Assembly: GCA_963721405.1 (NCBI GenBank)
Contig: CAVRJA010000014.1
Location: 1,054,001-1,118,000 of the forward strand
DNA length: 64,000 nucleotides
Direction: 5' to 3'
Source: JAFNAG01 sp963721405
GTDB taxonomy: Bacteria; Acidobacteriota; UBA6911
Both the position numbers and the translations under genes were made by a program. Below are positions 51,684-61,237 of this stretch, piece after piece; within the stretch, counting starts at the first letter, position 1; every line of letters begins with the position of its first letter. The notes under the pieces were generated by a model, which saw only the letters and a program-made list of their open reading frames with translations, did not search any database and was not told the DNA's origin.

Positions 51684-52685
51684 ATGTACCATCTGCTGGG
51701 AATCTGCCTGTCGCTTTCCGGTTTGCTGGTGATCAACAGCGTTTTTTCATTGCTCGCGGCTGTTTTCTGGCGCGGCATCTCGGGGTCGGCCGCCCGTTGG
51801 TCGGGCACGGCTCGTGCACAAGTCCTGTTCCTGCTGCGGATCCTGCCGGGTCTCATGTCAGTCCTCTGTGTCGGAGGGTTCTTCATTCCGGCCTATGTGG
51901 CCCATGAGCCACGTCAGACGACCGAGATCGTCACTTCGCCGCTGGGGCTGCTCGCTGCCCTGTCGCTGTGCGGAATCGGTTTTTCGGTCTGGCACGGGAT
52001 ATCGGCGGGTCTCGCGACACGGCGGCTGATCAGGAAGTGGAAGGAGCACGCCGTCCCCGTCCGGATACGCGACATCCGTATCCCGGCTTTCCGGATCGTG
52101 CACCCGTTTCCGGTCATCGCCGTCGTCGGCGCTTTCAGGCCGAGGTTGTTCATTGCGGACCGGGTCTTCCGGTCCCTCAGCGGAGATGAGATTGCCGCCG
52201 CCGTTGCCCATGAGAACGGGCACCTGGTAGCAGGCGATAATCTGAAGCACGCACTGCTGCTCGTGTGCCGGAACGTCCTTACGCACATTCCGCTGGGGCG
52301 CTCAATGGACAGGGCCTGGGTTGAGGCGGTGGAATCGGCGGCAGATGAACGGGCGGCCAGGGGCGGGGCCGCGGCAGCCCTGGATCTTGCTTCGGCACTG
52401 GTGAAGGTGGCCCGCCTTGTTCCCAAGGGTTCCTCACCCGCCGTGCCGGCCGGAATTTCACTCGTGTCCAACGATCTCGGGGGCATTGCTTCGCGCGTGC
52501 TCCGCTTGACCCAACTTGCCTCACACTGCACCCATCGTCCGGCGACAGACACCCGGTTGGGCAATTTCGCCCTGGGCACCTGCCTCTGCGGGCTCTTCTG
52601 CGCCGCCGTGGCGGCTGCTTCGAGTTCTCAGCTGCTGGCGGATATCCATTCGGCGCTCGAGTGCATCGTATCCGCCCTTCAGTAA
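51684..52685 (+). CDS. BlaR1/MecR1-type M56 membrane metallopeptidase without sensor domain
   Basis: A 333-residue membrane protein with about three N-terminal helices, one C-terminal helix near 295-315 and the cytoplasmic gluzincin motif AHENGHLVAGDN (about 174-179). The downstream AVESAADERAA supplies the third zinc-ligand region. Unlike BlaR1 it has no penicillin-binding sensor domain and ends soon after the last helix. The signal it senses is unknown. It very likely cleaves the BlaI-type repressor encoded 8 bp upstream. Confidence 0.85.
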   Translation: MYHLLGICLSLSGLLVINSVFSLLAAVFWRGISGSAARWSGTARAQVLFLLRILPGLMSVLCVGGFFIPAYVAHEPRQTTEIVTSPLGLLAALSLCGIGFSVWHGISAGLATRRLIRKWKEHAVPVRIRDIRIPAFRIVHPFPVIAVVGAFRPRLFIADRVFRSLSGDEIAAAVAHENGHLVAGDNLKHALLLVCRNVLTHIPLGRSMDRAWVEAVESAADERAARGGAAAALDLASALVKVARLVPKGSSPAVPAGISLVSNDLGGIASRVLRLTQLASHCTHRPATDTRLGNFALGTCLCGLFCAAVAAASSSQLLADIHSALECIVSALQ

Positions 52686-52730
52686 GCGCCTGCGTCCTCG
52701 TCTCTCCCTGCAGGATGGCCGCGTCCCTTC

Positions 52731-52745
52731 GGCCGCTACGCGGCC
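52731..52745. repeat. 15-bp palindromic repeat shared with the 6.1-kb element
   Basis: GGCCGCTACGCGGCC is the exact reverse complement of the outer palindrome at 6130-6144. It is imperfect only at the centre. It lies in the non-coding gap between the M56 gene and hutH and suggests a REP-like family scattered in this genome. Confidence 0.5.
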
Positions 52746-52969
52746 CGCGCGTTGATGCATTACTAAGGCCAAGAGCCCGGTAAAATCGCCGGGGGACCGG
52801 GAGGGTGATCTGCCGGTTTTATTTGTGCGCGGCGGGGAGGAGCTAGGGGATATAATACGACCCCTGAATCGGGACTGCCGCCGTTTCCGCACGTTCGAGC
52901 CGTGATGCGGCTTCTGCGGTTTGGCCCCTTTTCTGATTGACGAGACTCTATTTATGAAAGGCACGATTG

Positions 52970-54493
52970 ATGGCAATCCTATTGGACGGATCATCGCTAA
53001 CCATTGAGAAGCTGGTGCGCATTGGCCGGCACGGAGAAAAGGTCGAACTGGATCCGGCGGCGCTGGAACGCATCAAGGTCTGCCGGGCCATGCTCGAGGA
53101 AAAGGTTCAAGCGCACGAGATCATGTACGGCGTCAATACCGGCATCGGCGAGTTTTCCGAAGTGGTCTTGAACGACGAGCAGGTGCAGCAGTTCCAGAGG
53201 TATCTGATCTATAACCACGCCGCCGGCATCGGCGATCCGGCGCCGGTCGAGTATGTGCGCGCCGCCATGGCCGGAAGAATCAACGTCCACGCCCACGGCA
53301 ATTCGGGGTGCAGGCCGGAAATCACGCAGACCCTGGTACAGATGCTGAACCAGGGCGTTACGCCGGTTGTCTGTCAGAAAGGGTCCGTGGGGGCGTGCGG
53401 CGACCTTGCTCCCATGGCTCAGCTTGCGCTGCTGATGATGGGCGAAGGGGAAGCGTACTACAAGGGAGAACGCCTGCAGGGGAGAGCGGCGCTCGAACGC
53501 GCCGGCATCGCTGTGCCCGGACTTCAGGCGCGCGACGGACTGGCTACCATCAACGGGTCCAATCTGCTGACCGCCATGAGCGGCATCCATCTTTACGATA
53601 TCAACCGCTGGTTGAAGCAGGCCGAAATTGCATGCGCCATGACGCTCGAAGCGCTCATTGCCAATCTGAAGCCGTACGACACCCGGTTGCATCAATTGCG
53701 CGGCTTCCCGGGGGCGGTGCGCAGCGCCGCGGCCATCATCAAATGCATCCAGGGGAGCGATCTGCTCGCGGGCAAGATCAAGACCAAAGTCCAGGATGCA
53801 TACTCGATGAGATCGACTCCCCAGGTGATCGGGGCGGCGCACGATGCGGTCGCCTATGCCGTCAAACAGGTCGAAATCGAACTCAACGGCGTGGGCGACA
53901 ACCCGATCTTTCTGCCGGAGGCGAGGCTGACCCTGACCGGGGCGAACTTCCAGGGCACTCCCGTCTCCCTGCCGATGGACCTGATCGGCGCCGCTGTGAC
54001 CATGGTCTGCGTCCTTTCGGAAAGGCGGCTGAACCGGCTCACCAACCCGGCGCTGAGTGTCGGCTTGCCGGCGTTTCTCACCAAAGGGGCGGGGATGTTT
54101 TCCGGACTGATGCTCAGTCAATACACGGCGGACAGCCTGATCGTCGAACAGCGCATCTTGTCAGCTCCGGCATCCATCGGCTCCATACCCGCCGCCGCCG
54201 ATCAGGAAGACTTCGTGTCCATGGGCATGAACACGGCGATCAAGAACGGCCAGATCCTGGACAACGCGTATGGGATTCTCGGGATCGAGTTCATGGGCGC
54301 CGCACAGGCGCTTGATTTCCGCGAATTCAGCCCGGGGACGGGCGTCCGAAAGGCCCGTGAGGTCGTCCGCCGGCACGTCGAGCATCTCGACACGGACCGG
54401 CCGCTCTATCCGGACCACAACGCCATGAAGGCCCTGGTCAAGTCGTGCGAGATTCTCGAGGAAGTCGAGAAGGAAGTCGGTTCACTCGGATAG
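52970..54493 (+). CDS. hutH: Histidine ammonia-lyase family enzyme with Ala-Cys-Gly at the MIO site
   Basis: A 507-residue MIO-family lyase that would deaminate histidine to urocanate. ATG 52970 (not the TTG three bases earlier) places the MIO triad at A142-C143-G144, the position of Ala-Ser-Gly in Pseudomonas HutH. Other conserved parts are MYGVNTGIGEFSE (catalytic Tyr), GSVGACGDLAPMAQLALLMM, NGSNLLTAMS, KVQDAYSMRSTPQVIGAAHD and VGDNPIF. A Cys can also cyclise to MIO, and a Cys143 mutant of HutH is reported active. The usual His after LAP is Gln here, so another aromatic amino acid is possible. No hutU/I/G genes adjoin. Confidence 0.85.
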   Translation: MAILLDGSSLTIEKLVRIGRHGEKVELDPAALERIKVCRAMLEEKVQAHEIMYGVNTGIGEFSEVVLNDEQVQQFQRYLIYNHAAGIGDPAPVEYVRAAMAGRINVHAHGNSGCRPEITQTLVQMLNQGVTPVVCQKGSVGACGDLAPMAQLALLMMGEGEAYYKGERLQGRAALERAGIAVPGLQARDGLATINGSNLLTAMSGIHLYDINRWLKQAEIACAMTLEALIANLKPYDTRLHQLRGFPGAVRSAAAIIKCIQGSDLLAGKIKTKVQDAYSMRSTPQVIGAAHDAVAYAVKQVEIELNGVGDNPIFLPEARLTLTGANFQGTPVSLPMDLIGAAVTMVCVLSERRLNRLTNPALSVGLPAFLTKGAGMFSGLMLSQYTADSLIVEQRILSAPASIGSIPAAADQEDFVSMGMNTAIKNGQILDNAYGILGIEFMGAAQALDFREFSPGTGVRKAREVVRRHVEHLDTDRPLYPDHNAMKALVKSCEILEEVEKEVGSLG

Positions 54494-54496
54494 CCA

Positions 54497-55066
54497 TTAC
54501 GCGTGAAAGAACCTCTTCCAGAGACTTCGTGCCGGTTTTTCCGACCGGCGGTTCTGCTCTTCCAGTCTGGACATCTGCTCAGCTGCTGCAGCATCGGTCA
54601 GGACATCGTCCTGCATAATGGCCAGGCACACCTCGATGCATTCGCTGCAGACATTGTGGCCGGACTTTGACAGGATTTTCCATACTTCGTCCGGGCCCTT
54701 GGAGCAGAAGCCGCAGTTTTGAGCGGGCTCAGAGGGCAGGCAGAAAGTCCCGGCGGTGCCGACCGGCTCCTCCAAGAAGGCCGCCGTCGCATCGAGGATG
54801 CATCGGTCGCAGATATAGACATGAGGTCCCGCGATCATCTTTCGCGCCTTGGCGGCAACTGTGCCACAGAAACTGCACGTGATGTCGAGTTCCCGGTCCC
54901 TGGCCTCATCACGGTTCAAAGGGTTCCCCAGGCGCGACCCGGGAGCGAGTCGGCCTCGTGTCCCGGCGGAGCGAAAGCCAGATGCCGGGTCGCCCGTACG
55001 AAGGCGAATGGCCGGATCTTCCCGGAATTGGCGGTTGGATGAGCATCGTTCTTTCCTTTTAGCCAT
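54497..55066 (-). CDS. Protein with two ClpX-type zinc-binding domains and no ATPase
   Basis: About 189 residues if the ATG at 55066 is used; 55075 is equally possible and neither has a ribosome site. The basic N-terminal ~60 residues are low in structure. The first C4 zinc domain is CSFCG...YICDRCILDAT, as in the ClpX N-terminus. The second is CGFCSKGPDEVWKILSKSGH, then CSECIEVCLAIM. The C-terminus is a charged helix. ClpX uses such a domain to bind adaptors and substrates. Here there is no AAA+ module, so it may be a free adaptor or RNA/protein-binding factor. It is convergent with hutH, 3 bp apart. Confidence 0.7.
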   Translation of the reverse strand: MAKRKERCSSNRQFREDPAIRLRTGDPASGFRSAGTRGRLAPGSRLGNPLNRDEARDRELDITCSFCGTVAAKARKMIAGPHVYICDRCILDATAAFLEEPVGTAGTFCLPSEPAQNCGFCSKGPDEVWKILSKSGHNVCSECIEVCLAIMQDDVLTDAAAAEQMSRLEEQNRRSEKPARSLWKRFFHA

Positions 55067-55185
55067 CGCACACATATTATAGACGCCTTGCCGGCGCTGC
55101 GGGAGAAACAGTCCACTGCATCGTCGGTCGCACAATGTGCATGCCGTCGCAATGCGCAATATCAGGGACAACCTGGGGGGAGCGG

Positions 55186-56562
55186 ATGGGGCCAGTGGAT
55201 GCGGACGCAGGCGTTGAGGGGCAGGTAAGCAGGAGAATAGGGCCGTTAACAGCCACCAGCATTGTGGTCGCGAACATGATCGGCGCCGGCATATTTACGA
55301 CCTCGGGGATTGTCGCCGCCCAGGTGCCCGGCGCCGGATATGTCATCGCGTGCTGGATCCTGGGCGGAGTGATCGCGGTTTGCGGCGCTCTCTGCTACGC
55401 GGAGCTGGCCACGCGCATGCCCGAAGAGGGTGGCGAATATGTTTACCTCAAAAAAATATATCACCCGGCGCTCGGCTTCCTGACCGGCTGGACCAGCTTT
55501 CTGGTGGGATTCTCCGCGCCGATTGCCGCTTCGGCCCTGGGCTTCGCGGAATACATTTTCCCCGGGTTCCAGAAAGTCCTGCCGCCGATGTCCCCTGCCG
55601 GGATATCGCTGAGCAAGAAAGCGGGCGCGGTGGCCATTATCCTGGTGCTGACGGTCGTTCACTATCTGGGCGTGCGCGTCGGATCGATCGTCCAGAACAT
55701 TCTCACAGGCGTCAAGATCGCCATAGTCCTCGGCCTTGCCTCCGTCGGCTTGATGGTGGGCGATTGGCAAGGATCCGTCTTCAGCGTCGACGCCGGCGGC
55801 TCGATCAAAGGAATTGCTTTGGGAACTGCGATGATGCTGGTGATGTTCGCATACAGCGGATGGAATGCCAGTGCGTACATCGCGGGGGAATTGAAGGAAC
55901 CACGGCGAACCCTGCCTTTGTCGCTGCTTGCCGGGACAGGGATCGTGATCGTCCTCTACCTGGCGGTCAACGTATTCGTACTCAAGTCCGTCCCCTATTC
56001 GGAACTTGCCGGGACCATCCCGGTTGTCGAAGTCGCCGCAGTGCGGGCCTTCGGGAGCTGGATCGGAGGCATGCTGGGATTCATTACCGGCCTTGCGCTC
56101 CTGTCCTCCTTGAGCGCGTTTATTATCCTCGGACCGCGTGTCTACTACGCGATGGCCAAGGACCGGCTCTTCTTTCCACTGGCGGCCAGACTTCACCCGC
56201 GTTACGGAGTGCCCGGGACATCGATCCTTCTGCAGGGAACGGTTGCGGTTTTGATGGTCGTCCTGGGGACCTTTGAGCAGTTGGCGTTCTACGTCGGCTT
56301 CGCCCTGGGTGTCTTCCCCTGGCTTTCGGTATTGGGATTGTTCCTGGCGCGCAGGAAGGGGATAGGCGATGCATCTGCGGCGAAGGCCTGGGGGTATCCC
56401 GTTGTTCCCGTGTTCTACCTGGTCAGCAGCCTGGCGCTGATGATTGTTGCCTACATCAATCGGCCGCTCGCATCGACTGCCGCACTGGTGACCATCGCCT
56501 TGGGAATTCCGTGCTACTACCTCTGGGTGAAGGGCGTGAAGGCAACTCCGGAAGCAAAGTAG
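55186..56562 (+). CDS. APC-superfamily amino acid permease
   Basis: A 458-residue carrier with about 12 helices. The start ATG 55186 follows a GGGGAG-type site. The APC substrate-binding helix 1 motif is ATSIVVANMIGAGIFTTSGI. Further motifs are CYAELATRMPEEGGEYVYLK and, in helix 6, MMLVMFAYSGWNASAYIAGE. These resemble L-type or cationic amino acid permeases. It is probably for uptake of a neutral or aromatic amino acid, which would suit the hutH gene to its left and the tryptophanase further right, but specificity is not readable. It is convergent with the kinase gene. Confidence 0.9.
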   Translation: MGPVDADAGVEGQVSRRIGPLTATSIVVANMIGAGIFTTSGIVAAQVPGAGYVIACWILGGVIAVCGALCYAELATRMPEEGGEYVYLKKIYHPALGFLTGWTSFLVGFSAPIAASALGFAEYIFPGFQKVLPPMSPAGISLSKKAGAVAIILVLTVVHYLGVRVGSIVQNILTGVKIAIVLGLASVGLMVGDWQGSVFSVDAGGSIKGIALGTAMMLVMFAYSGWNASAYIAGELKEPRRTLPLSLLAGTGIVIVLYLAVNVFVLKSVPYSELAGTIPVVEVAAVRAFGSWIGGMLGFITGLALLSSLSAFIILGPRVYYAMAKDRLFFPLAARLHPRYGVPGTSILLQGTVAVLMVVLGTFEQLAFYVGFALGVFPWLSVLGLFLARRKGIGDASAAKAWGYPVVPVFYLVSSLALMIVAYINRPLASTAALVTIALGIPCYYLWVKGVKATPEAK

Positions 56563-56572
56563 GCCCCGGCTC

Positions 56573-59527
56573 CTATTGCCGCTGGATTGAAGCGAGCGCG
56601 CGCAGCATCTTGTCTGCCGCCACCATCTCAGGAGCGTCGGTGTCGGCCGTCGCCCACAGTTCCCGAAACTGCCTGATTTCGCGCTCCGCTTCGATGGTGC
56701 GGCCCGCTCCGAGCAGCATCCTGGCGAGGTGGAAGTGGGCCAGGGCGAAATGAGGATTGTAGGCGAGGGCGTCGCCATAGGCCCGTTCGGCTTCCTGAGG
56801 AGAGGGGAGCCTTTCGAGGATTTCGCCGATGCTGTCCATCATGAATGCATAGTCGTACGGAGTGCTCCAGTAGCCGAGCCGGTCCTTCACATACTCCAGG
56901 TCCTTGATGGCAAGGAGGGCTTCGCTGCTCTTTCCCTCTTCGGCCCGTATGCGGGCGAGGAGGTGCAGCCAGTGCTTGTAAGCGGGCTTGTAATTCATGG
57001 CTGTAATGGAGCCCTCGTCCAGCATCGTGCGCAGTTGCGCCAGCGCCGCGTTGGCTGCCGGCAGGTTTTTGCGCTGCAGCTCGATCAGCCCCTTGAGCCA
57101 TACCAGCTCGTCGTGGGGCGCGTCGCTGAGGTTGTCGCGGCCATCCTTCAATAGGGCAAGCCCCTGCTCGCACGCCTGCAGAGCCGGATTCGATTCGCCG
57201 AGGCGGTAGTGGTGGTATGCCAGAACGGCGTAAAATCTGGCTTTCTCCACGTCGGCCATCCCCTGGACCAGAAGTTGTGCGAGCTTCTGCTCCGCCGAGC
57301 GGTTGCGGCCGCGGAAGATGTCGATGAAAACCAGGCTGCGCTTGACGTAGTACAGGCTCGAATCCTGTTCGGCGGCCTTTGATTTCATCGCCTCGGCCTG
57401 GTCATAATCTCCCGCAAGCATGTACGCGTCGCCAAGGCTGTCGTAGGCATTCGTGGACGGGTCGATCTCGAGATACCGTGTCAGGACCTGCTGCGCGCGG
57501 GCGTGATCCCCCTCCCATGCGTAGCAATACCCCAGATGGTTGTAGGCGAGGGCATAGCTGTCATCGAGTGCCAGGGTTTCCTGGTACTTGGCGATTGCTT
57601 CCCGCACGTCGGCGGTGTGGAAATAGGATTCTGCGAGCTCAAACACATATTCCACCCGGTGCGGTTGCAGCCCGATCAGTTTCTCGAGTTGGACCCGCTC
57701 ATCGAAGATCCTTCCTGAGACGCGCGCGAGCAGCGCGTTGATGCGCAGGCGGTCGGCCTCCGTCAACGAGCCGGACTGTGCCTGCGCGATCTGGATTTCC
57801 GCCTGTGCCGCAGTCCACTGGTTTTGAAAGACGCGCACTTCGCCGAGCAGCAGGTGCGCGAGCGCAAATGTGGGATCGATGTCGATGACGGAGCGGAATT
57901 CGCGCTCCGCCAATGCCATGTCGAGATGGGTCCACGCCAGCGCACCGCGCCAGTAATGGCGCAGCGCGTCCAGGTTGTGGGACAGGAGGCGCACGGCGGG
58001 ACGGTAACTCTCCGGCTTGGCCGCCAGCCTGCTTTCCAGGGAGGGGTCATAGGACCGCAGGATGCGCCAGACGAGGTCGTCCACGCCGCTGGTGATCAAC
58101 TGGTCGACGCCCCGGTAACGGCTGACAAAGGATTCGGACCGCCCGCGGTTGTTCAGGCTGACTCTGAGTTCCAGGGCGCCCATCGACTGGCTGAGTTCCG
58201 CCGATACAGACAGTGCGGGGTCGCGGACAGCGTCGGACCTGCTCAGGAACTTGTCCACGGCTCCCGGGCCGCCACCTTTGCCGGCCTGTGACTTGCGCGC
58301 GCTCTTCTCGAGCCGCAACGCCTGCCCGAACTCCCGCTGATCGTAGGCGGTGACCTCCGTAAATTGCGACAGTGTGCGCTTGAGCGCGAATTCGACAAGA
58401 CCGGGGTTCAGCACATCCGGGTCAACGCGGAACTCCTTTATGACAATGCAGGGGAAATAGTCGGTGCTCACGGAAAAGAACATGTAGCCGGCTGTCACCA
58501 TGAGCATCGCAGCGCCCGTCCAGAGTGCCACGCGCAGGACTTTCCGCGACTTTTGCGGCACCCGCGTCTTTTCGCCGGCACGGACGGGCGAGGAATCCCC
58601 GGGCTCGACGCCGGCTGCACTCGCCGGGATCATCGGGGATTCGGCCGCCAGACGCCCGGAGTCTCTCGCCAGTTTCAGGTTCTTGAGGTCGGCCCGCAAC
58701 ACGGCAGCGCTCTGATATCTGGACTGCAGGTCCTTTTCCAGAGCCGTCTGAATGACGGTCTCCAGCGCTGCCGGCAGCGCCGGATTCCAGATGCGCGGGG
58801 CGATCGGGGCGCGATTCAGGATCGCTTCGAAGATGACGCCGCACGTCGGCCCCTCAAACGGCGGGCGGCCCGCCGCCATCTGATAGAGCACCACCCCCAG
58901 CGAGAAGATATCGCTGCGGGCGTCCGTCTCTTCGCCGCGCACCTGTTCAGGCGACATGTAGGCCGCAGTCCCTACCGGCATTCCCGGCGATGTCAGGAGC
59001 GCTTCCTCGGGCTGTGGTGTGCACTCCTCCGCCAGCTTGGCGCGGGGCCACACCGGCATTCCCAGCTTCGCCAGCCCGAAGTCCAGCACCTTGACCTGTC
59101 CCTGGGCTGTCACGAAGATGTTCGCCGGCTTGATGTCGCGGTGCACGATCCCCTTGGCATGGGCGGCGTTCAGTGCGTCGGCAATCTGGATGCCGATCTC
59201 GAGGATGGAATCGATGTCCAGCGGCTTGCCCTCGATCATGTGGTCCAGGGACCGGCCCTCGAGCAACTCCATGACCATGAATGGCTGGCCGTCTGCGTCA
59301 CAGATATCGTAGAGGGTGCAGATGTGCGGGTGATTCAGGGCGGACACGGCAAGCGCTTCGCGCTGGAAGCGTTTCAGCGCCTGTTCGTCTCCGGCAAGCT
59401 CCTTGGGCAGGAACTTGCAAGCCACGGTGCGTCCGAGGCGGACGTCTTCGGCGCGATAAACGACACCCATCCCGCCGCCGCCCAGCTTCTCGACGATCCT
59501 GTAATGAGAGATGGTCCTTCCGATCAC
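56573..59527 (-). CDS. Membrane-anchored Ser/Thr protein kinase with C-terminal TPR-like repeats
   Basis: A 984-residue protein from GTG 59527, with GGAGG just upstream; this start gives the standard opening IGRTISHYRIVEKLG. The kinase domain (about 8-275) is intact: glycine loop GGGGMGVVY, K38, catalytic D131 in VHRDIKPAN, DFG at 149-151 and the activation-segment SPEQVRGEETDARSDIFSLG. A single membrane helix lies near 335-360. The outer part (about 360-984) has a low-complexity stretch and then many TPR-like helix pairs (ALAYNHLGYCYAWEGDHARA). Such proteins are numerous in Acidobacteriota and are thought to sense or assemble partners outside the membrane. Ligand and targets are unknown. Confidence 0.93.
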   Translation of the reverse strand: MIGRTISHYRIVEKLGGGGMGVVYRAEDVRLGRTVACKFLPKELAGDEQALKRFQREALAVSALNHPHICTLYDICDADGQPFMVMELLEGRSLDHMIEGKPLDIDSILEIGIQIADALNAAHAKGIVHRDIKPANIFVTAQGQVKVLDFGLAKLGMPVWPRAKLAEECTPQPEEALLTSPGMPVGTAAYMSPEQVRGEETDARSDIFSLGVVLYQMAAGRPPFEGPTCGVIFEAILNRAPIAPRIWNPALPAALETVIQTALEKDLQSRYQSAAVLRADLKNLKLARDSGRLAAESPMIPASAAGVEPGDSSPVRAGEKTRVPQKSRKVLRVALWTGAAMLMVTAGYMFFSVSTDYFPCIVIKEFRVDPDVLNPGLVEFALKRTLSQFTEVTAYDQREFGQALRLEKSARKSQAGKGGGPGAVDKFLSRSDAVRDPALSVSAELSQSMGALELRVSLNNRGRSESFVSRYRGVDQLITSGVDDLVWRILRSYDPSLESRLAAKPESYRPAVRLLSHNLDALRHYWRGALAWTHLDMALAEREFRSVIDIDPTFALAHLLLGEVRVFQNQWTAAQAEIQIAQAQSGSLTEADRLRINALLARVSGRIFDERVQLEKLIGLQPHRVEYVFELAESYFHTADVREAIAKYQETLALDDSYALAYNHLGYCYAWEGDHARAQQVLTRYLEIDPSTNAYDSLGDAYMLAGDYDQAEAMKSKAAEQDSSLYYVKRSLVFIDIFRGRNRSAEQKLAQLLVQGMADVEKARFYAVLAYHHYRLGESNPALQACEQGLALLKDGRDNLSDAPHDELVWLKGLIELQRKNLPAANAALAQLRTMLDEGSITAMNYKPAYKHWLHLLARIRAEEGKSSEALLAIKDLEYVKDRLGYWSTPYDYAFMMDSIGEILERLPSPQEAERAYGDALAYNPHFALAHFHLARMLLGAGRTIEAEREIRQFRELWATADTDAPEMVAADKMLRALASIQRQ

Positions 59528-59812
59528 ACACACCCTCCGGTTTTCCGGCGGAACGATCTTAGGGCACAGGCCATGTGAAAACAATGACAAAGCGGCATCC
59601 GAGGCATGATTCAGAGGCTTCTAATCCCGGGATGCATCGTTCGATCCGCCGCGAGGCGACGACAACAGGCACGGCGTGCGCTCCTTCTTTTTCACAGTTT
59701 CGGACAACTCCTGATAGAATTCGAGCTTCTGTTGCCTGCGTTACTCAGTTGAGGGCCGGCTATCCGCCGCGGGCGGCATCGAGAGCCGGGCGATTTCCCG
59801 GAAGGAGCTTGC

Positions 59813-61210
59813 ATGAAAACAATCATTGAGCCATTCAAGATCAAGGTGGTCGAGCGCATCCGGGTGACGACTCTCGAAGAACGCGAGGAAATGCTGCGCA
59901 AGGCCGGGTACAATCTGTTCCTCATCCCGGCAGAGGACGTGTTGATCGACCTGCTGACCGACAGCGGGACCGCCGCCATGAGCGCCGCTCAGTGGGCCGC
60001 CATGATGGACGGCGACGAAGCCTATGCGGGGAGCCGTTCGTGGTTTCATTTTGAAGAAACCGTCCGGGAAGTATTCGGTTTCTCCTACGTCATCCCGACG
60101 CACCAGGGGCGCGCGGCGGAGCGGATCCTGTTCAGCCTCACATGTCACCCGGGGGACGTCATCCCCAGCAACACTCACTTCGACACGACTCGTGCCAACA
60201 TAGAGTACCGCGACGCCAAGGCGCTGGACCTGGTCATTCCCGAGGGCAAAGAGCCGTCGGTGATTCACCCGTTCAAGGGCAACATGAGCCTGGAGGCACT
60301 GAAGAGCGTCATCCGGGAATGCGGCCGGGAACGGATTCCCCTCGTAATGCTCACTATCACCAACAACTCGGGCGGTGGTCAGCCGGTTTCCATGCGGAAC
60401 ATTCGTGAGGTGAGCGAAATCGCGCACGGCTTCGACATCCCCTTCTACATCGATGCCTGCCGCTTTGCCGAGAACGCCTACTTCATCAAGCTGCGCGAAC
60501 CGGGTTTTGAAACCAGGAGCGTCCAGGAAATCGTGCGCGAGATGTTTTCCTATGCCGACGGGTGCACCATGTCGGCCAAGAAGGACGGAATGGCCAACAT
60601 CGGAGGATTCCTGTGCACGAACAACGCCAAACTTGCGGAGCAGGAAAAAGAGCTGCTGATCCTGACCGAAGGCTTTCCCACCTACGGGGGACTGGCGGGA
60701 CGGGACCTGGATGCCATCGCCATCGGCCTCAAAGAAATCATGCAGGAGGACTACCTGAATTACCGGATCGCCTCCACGAGCTACCTCGGCAACCACATCG
60801 CCGAGCGCGGGGTCCCGATCGTGCAACCTCCCGGGGGACATGCGATCTATATCGACGCCAAGGCCATGCTGCCGCACATCCCCCCGTCCCAATACCCGGG
60901 GCAGGCGCTCTGCTGTGAGCTTTATCGGACAGGCGGCATCCGCTCGGTGGAAATCGGATCCGTGATGTTTGGCCGTCGGGACGCCGAAACCGGCCGGGAG
61001 GTGCCGGCCGCTATGGAGCTCGTGCGCCTCGCCATCCCCCGGCGGGTCTACACGCAGAGCCATATCGACTACGTCGTCGAGATCATTCTGGACGTTTACG
61101 CCCGCCGTGAATCGATTCCCGGCTACCGGATCACGCACCAGACACCGTTTCTGCGCCACTTCACCGCCCGTTTTGAACAACTCCCCCGCGTCCGCAACGG
61201 CAGGGACTAG
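59813..61210 (+). CDS. tnaA: Tryptophanase (tryptophan indole-lyase)
   Basis: A 465-residue fold-type I PLP enzyme that splits tryptophan into indole, pyruvate and ammonia. ATG 59813 follows AAGGAG. Marks include THQGRAAERILF, TNNSGGGQPVS, DACRFAENAYFIKLREPG and the PLP-lysine block FSYADGCTMSAKKDGMANIG. Tyrosine phenol-lyase has Arg in SMERG at the substrate pocket; here SVEIG replaces it, which favours tryptophanase, and the C-terminal LRHFTARFE agrees. No TnaC-like leader peptide or TnaB permease was seen next to it. It is divergent from the kinase gene. Confidence 0.92.
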   Translation: MKTIIEPFKIKVVERIRVTTLEEREEMLRKAGYNLFLIPAEDVLIDLLTDSGTAAMSAAQWAAMMDGDEAYAGSRSWFHFEETVREVFGFSYVIPTHQGRAAERILFSLTCHPGDVIPSNTHFDTTRANIEYRDAKALDLVIPEGKEPSVIHPFKGNMSLEALKSVIRECGRERIPLVMLTITNNSGGGQPVSMRNIREVSEIAHGFDIPFYIDACRFAENAYFIKLREPGFETRSVQEIVREMFSYADGCTMSAKKDGMANIGGFLCTNNAKLAEQEKELLILTEGFPTYGGLAGRDLDAIAIGLKEIMQEDYLNYRIASTSYLGNHIAERGVPIVQPPGGHAIYIDAKAMLPHIPPSQYPGQALCCELYRTGGIRSVEIGSVMFGRRDAETGREVPAAMELVRLAIPRRVYTQSHIDYVVEIILDVYARRESIPGYRITHQTPFLRHFTARFEQLPRVRNGRD

Positions 61211-61237
61211 GATCTTGCATCGTAGCGGACGCCGCTT

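Noticed and set aside
55246..56778. 510-codon frame opposite the permease and kinase end
   Set aside because: It crosses two real genes and resembles no protein.
59600..59812. TnaC-type leader peptide before tryptophanase
   Set aside because: No short frame with a Trp codon, ribosome site and a following terminator was found.
59741..61180. 479-codon frame opposite tryptophanase
   Set aside because: Shadow of a clearly recognised enzyme; His/Val/Asp-rich antisense composition typical of GC-rich DNA.
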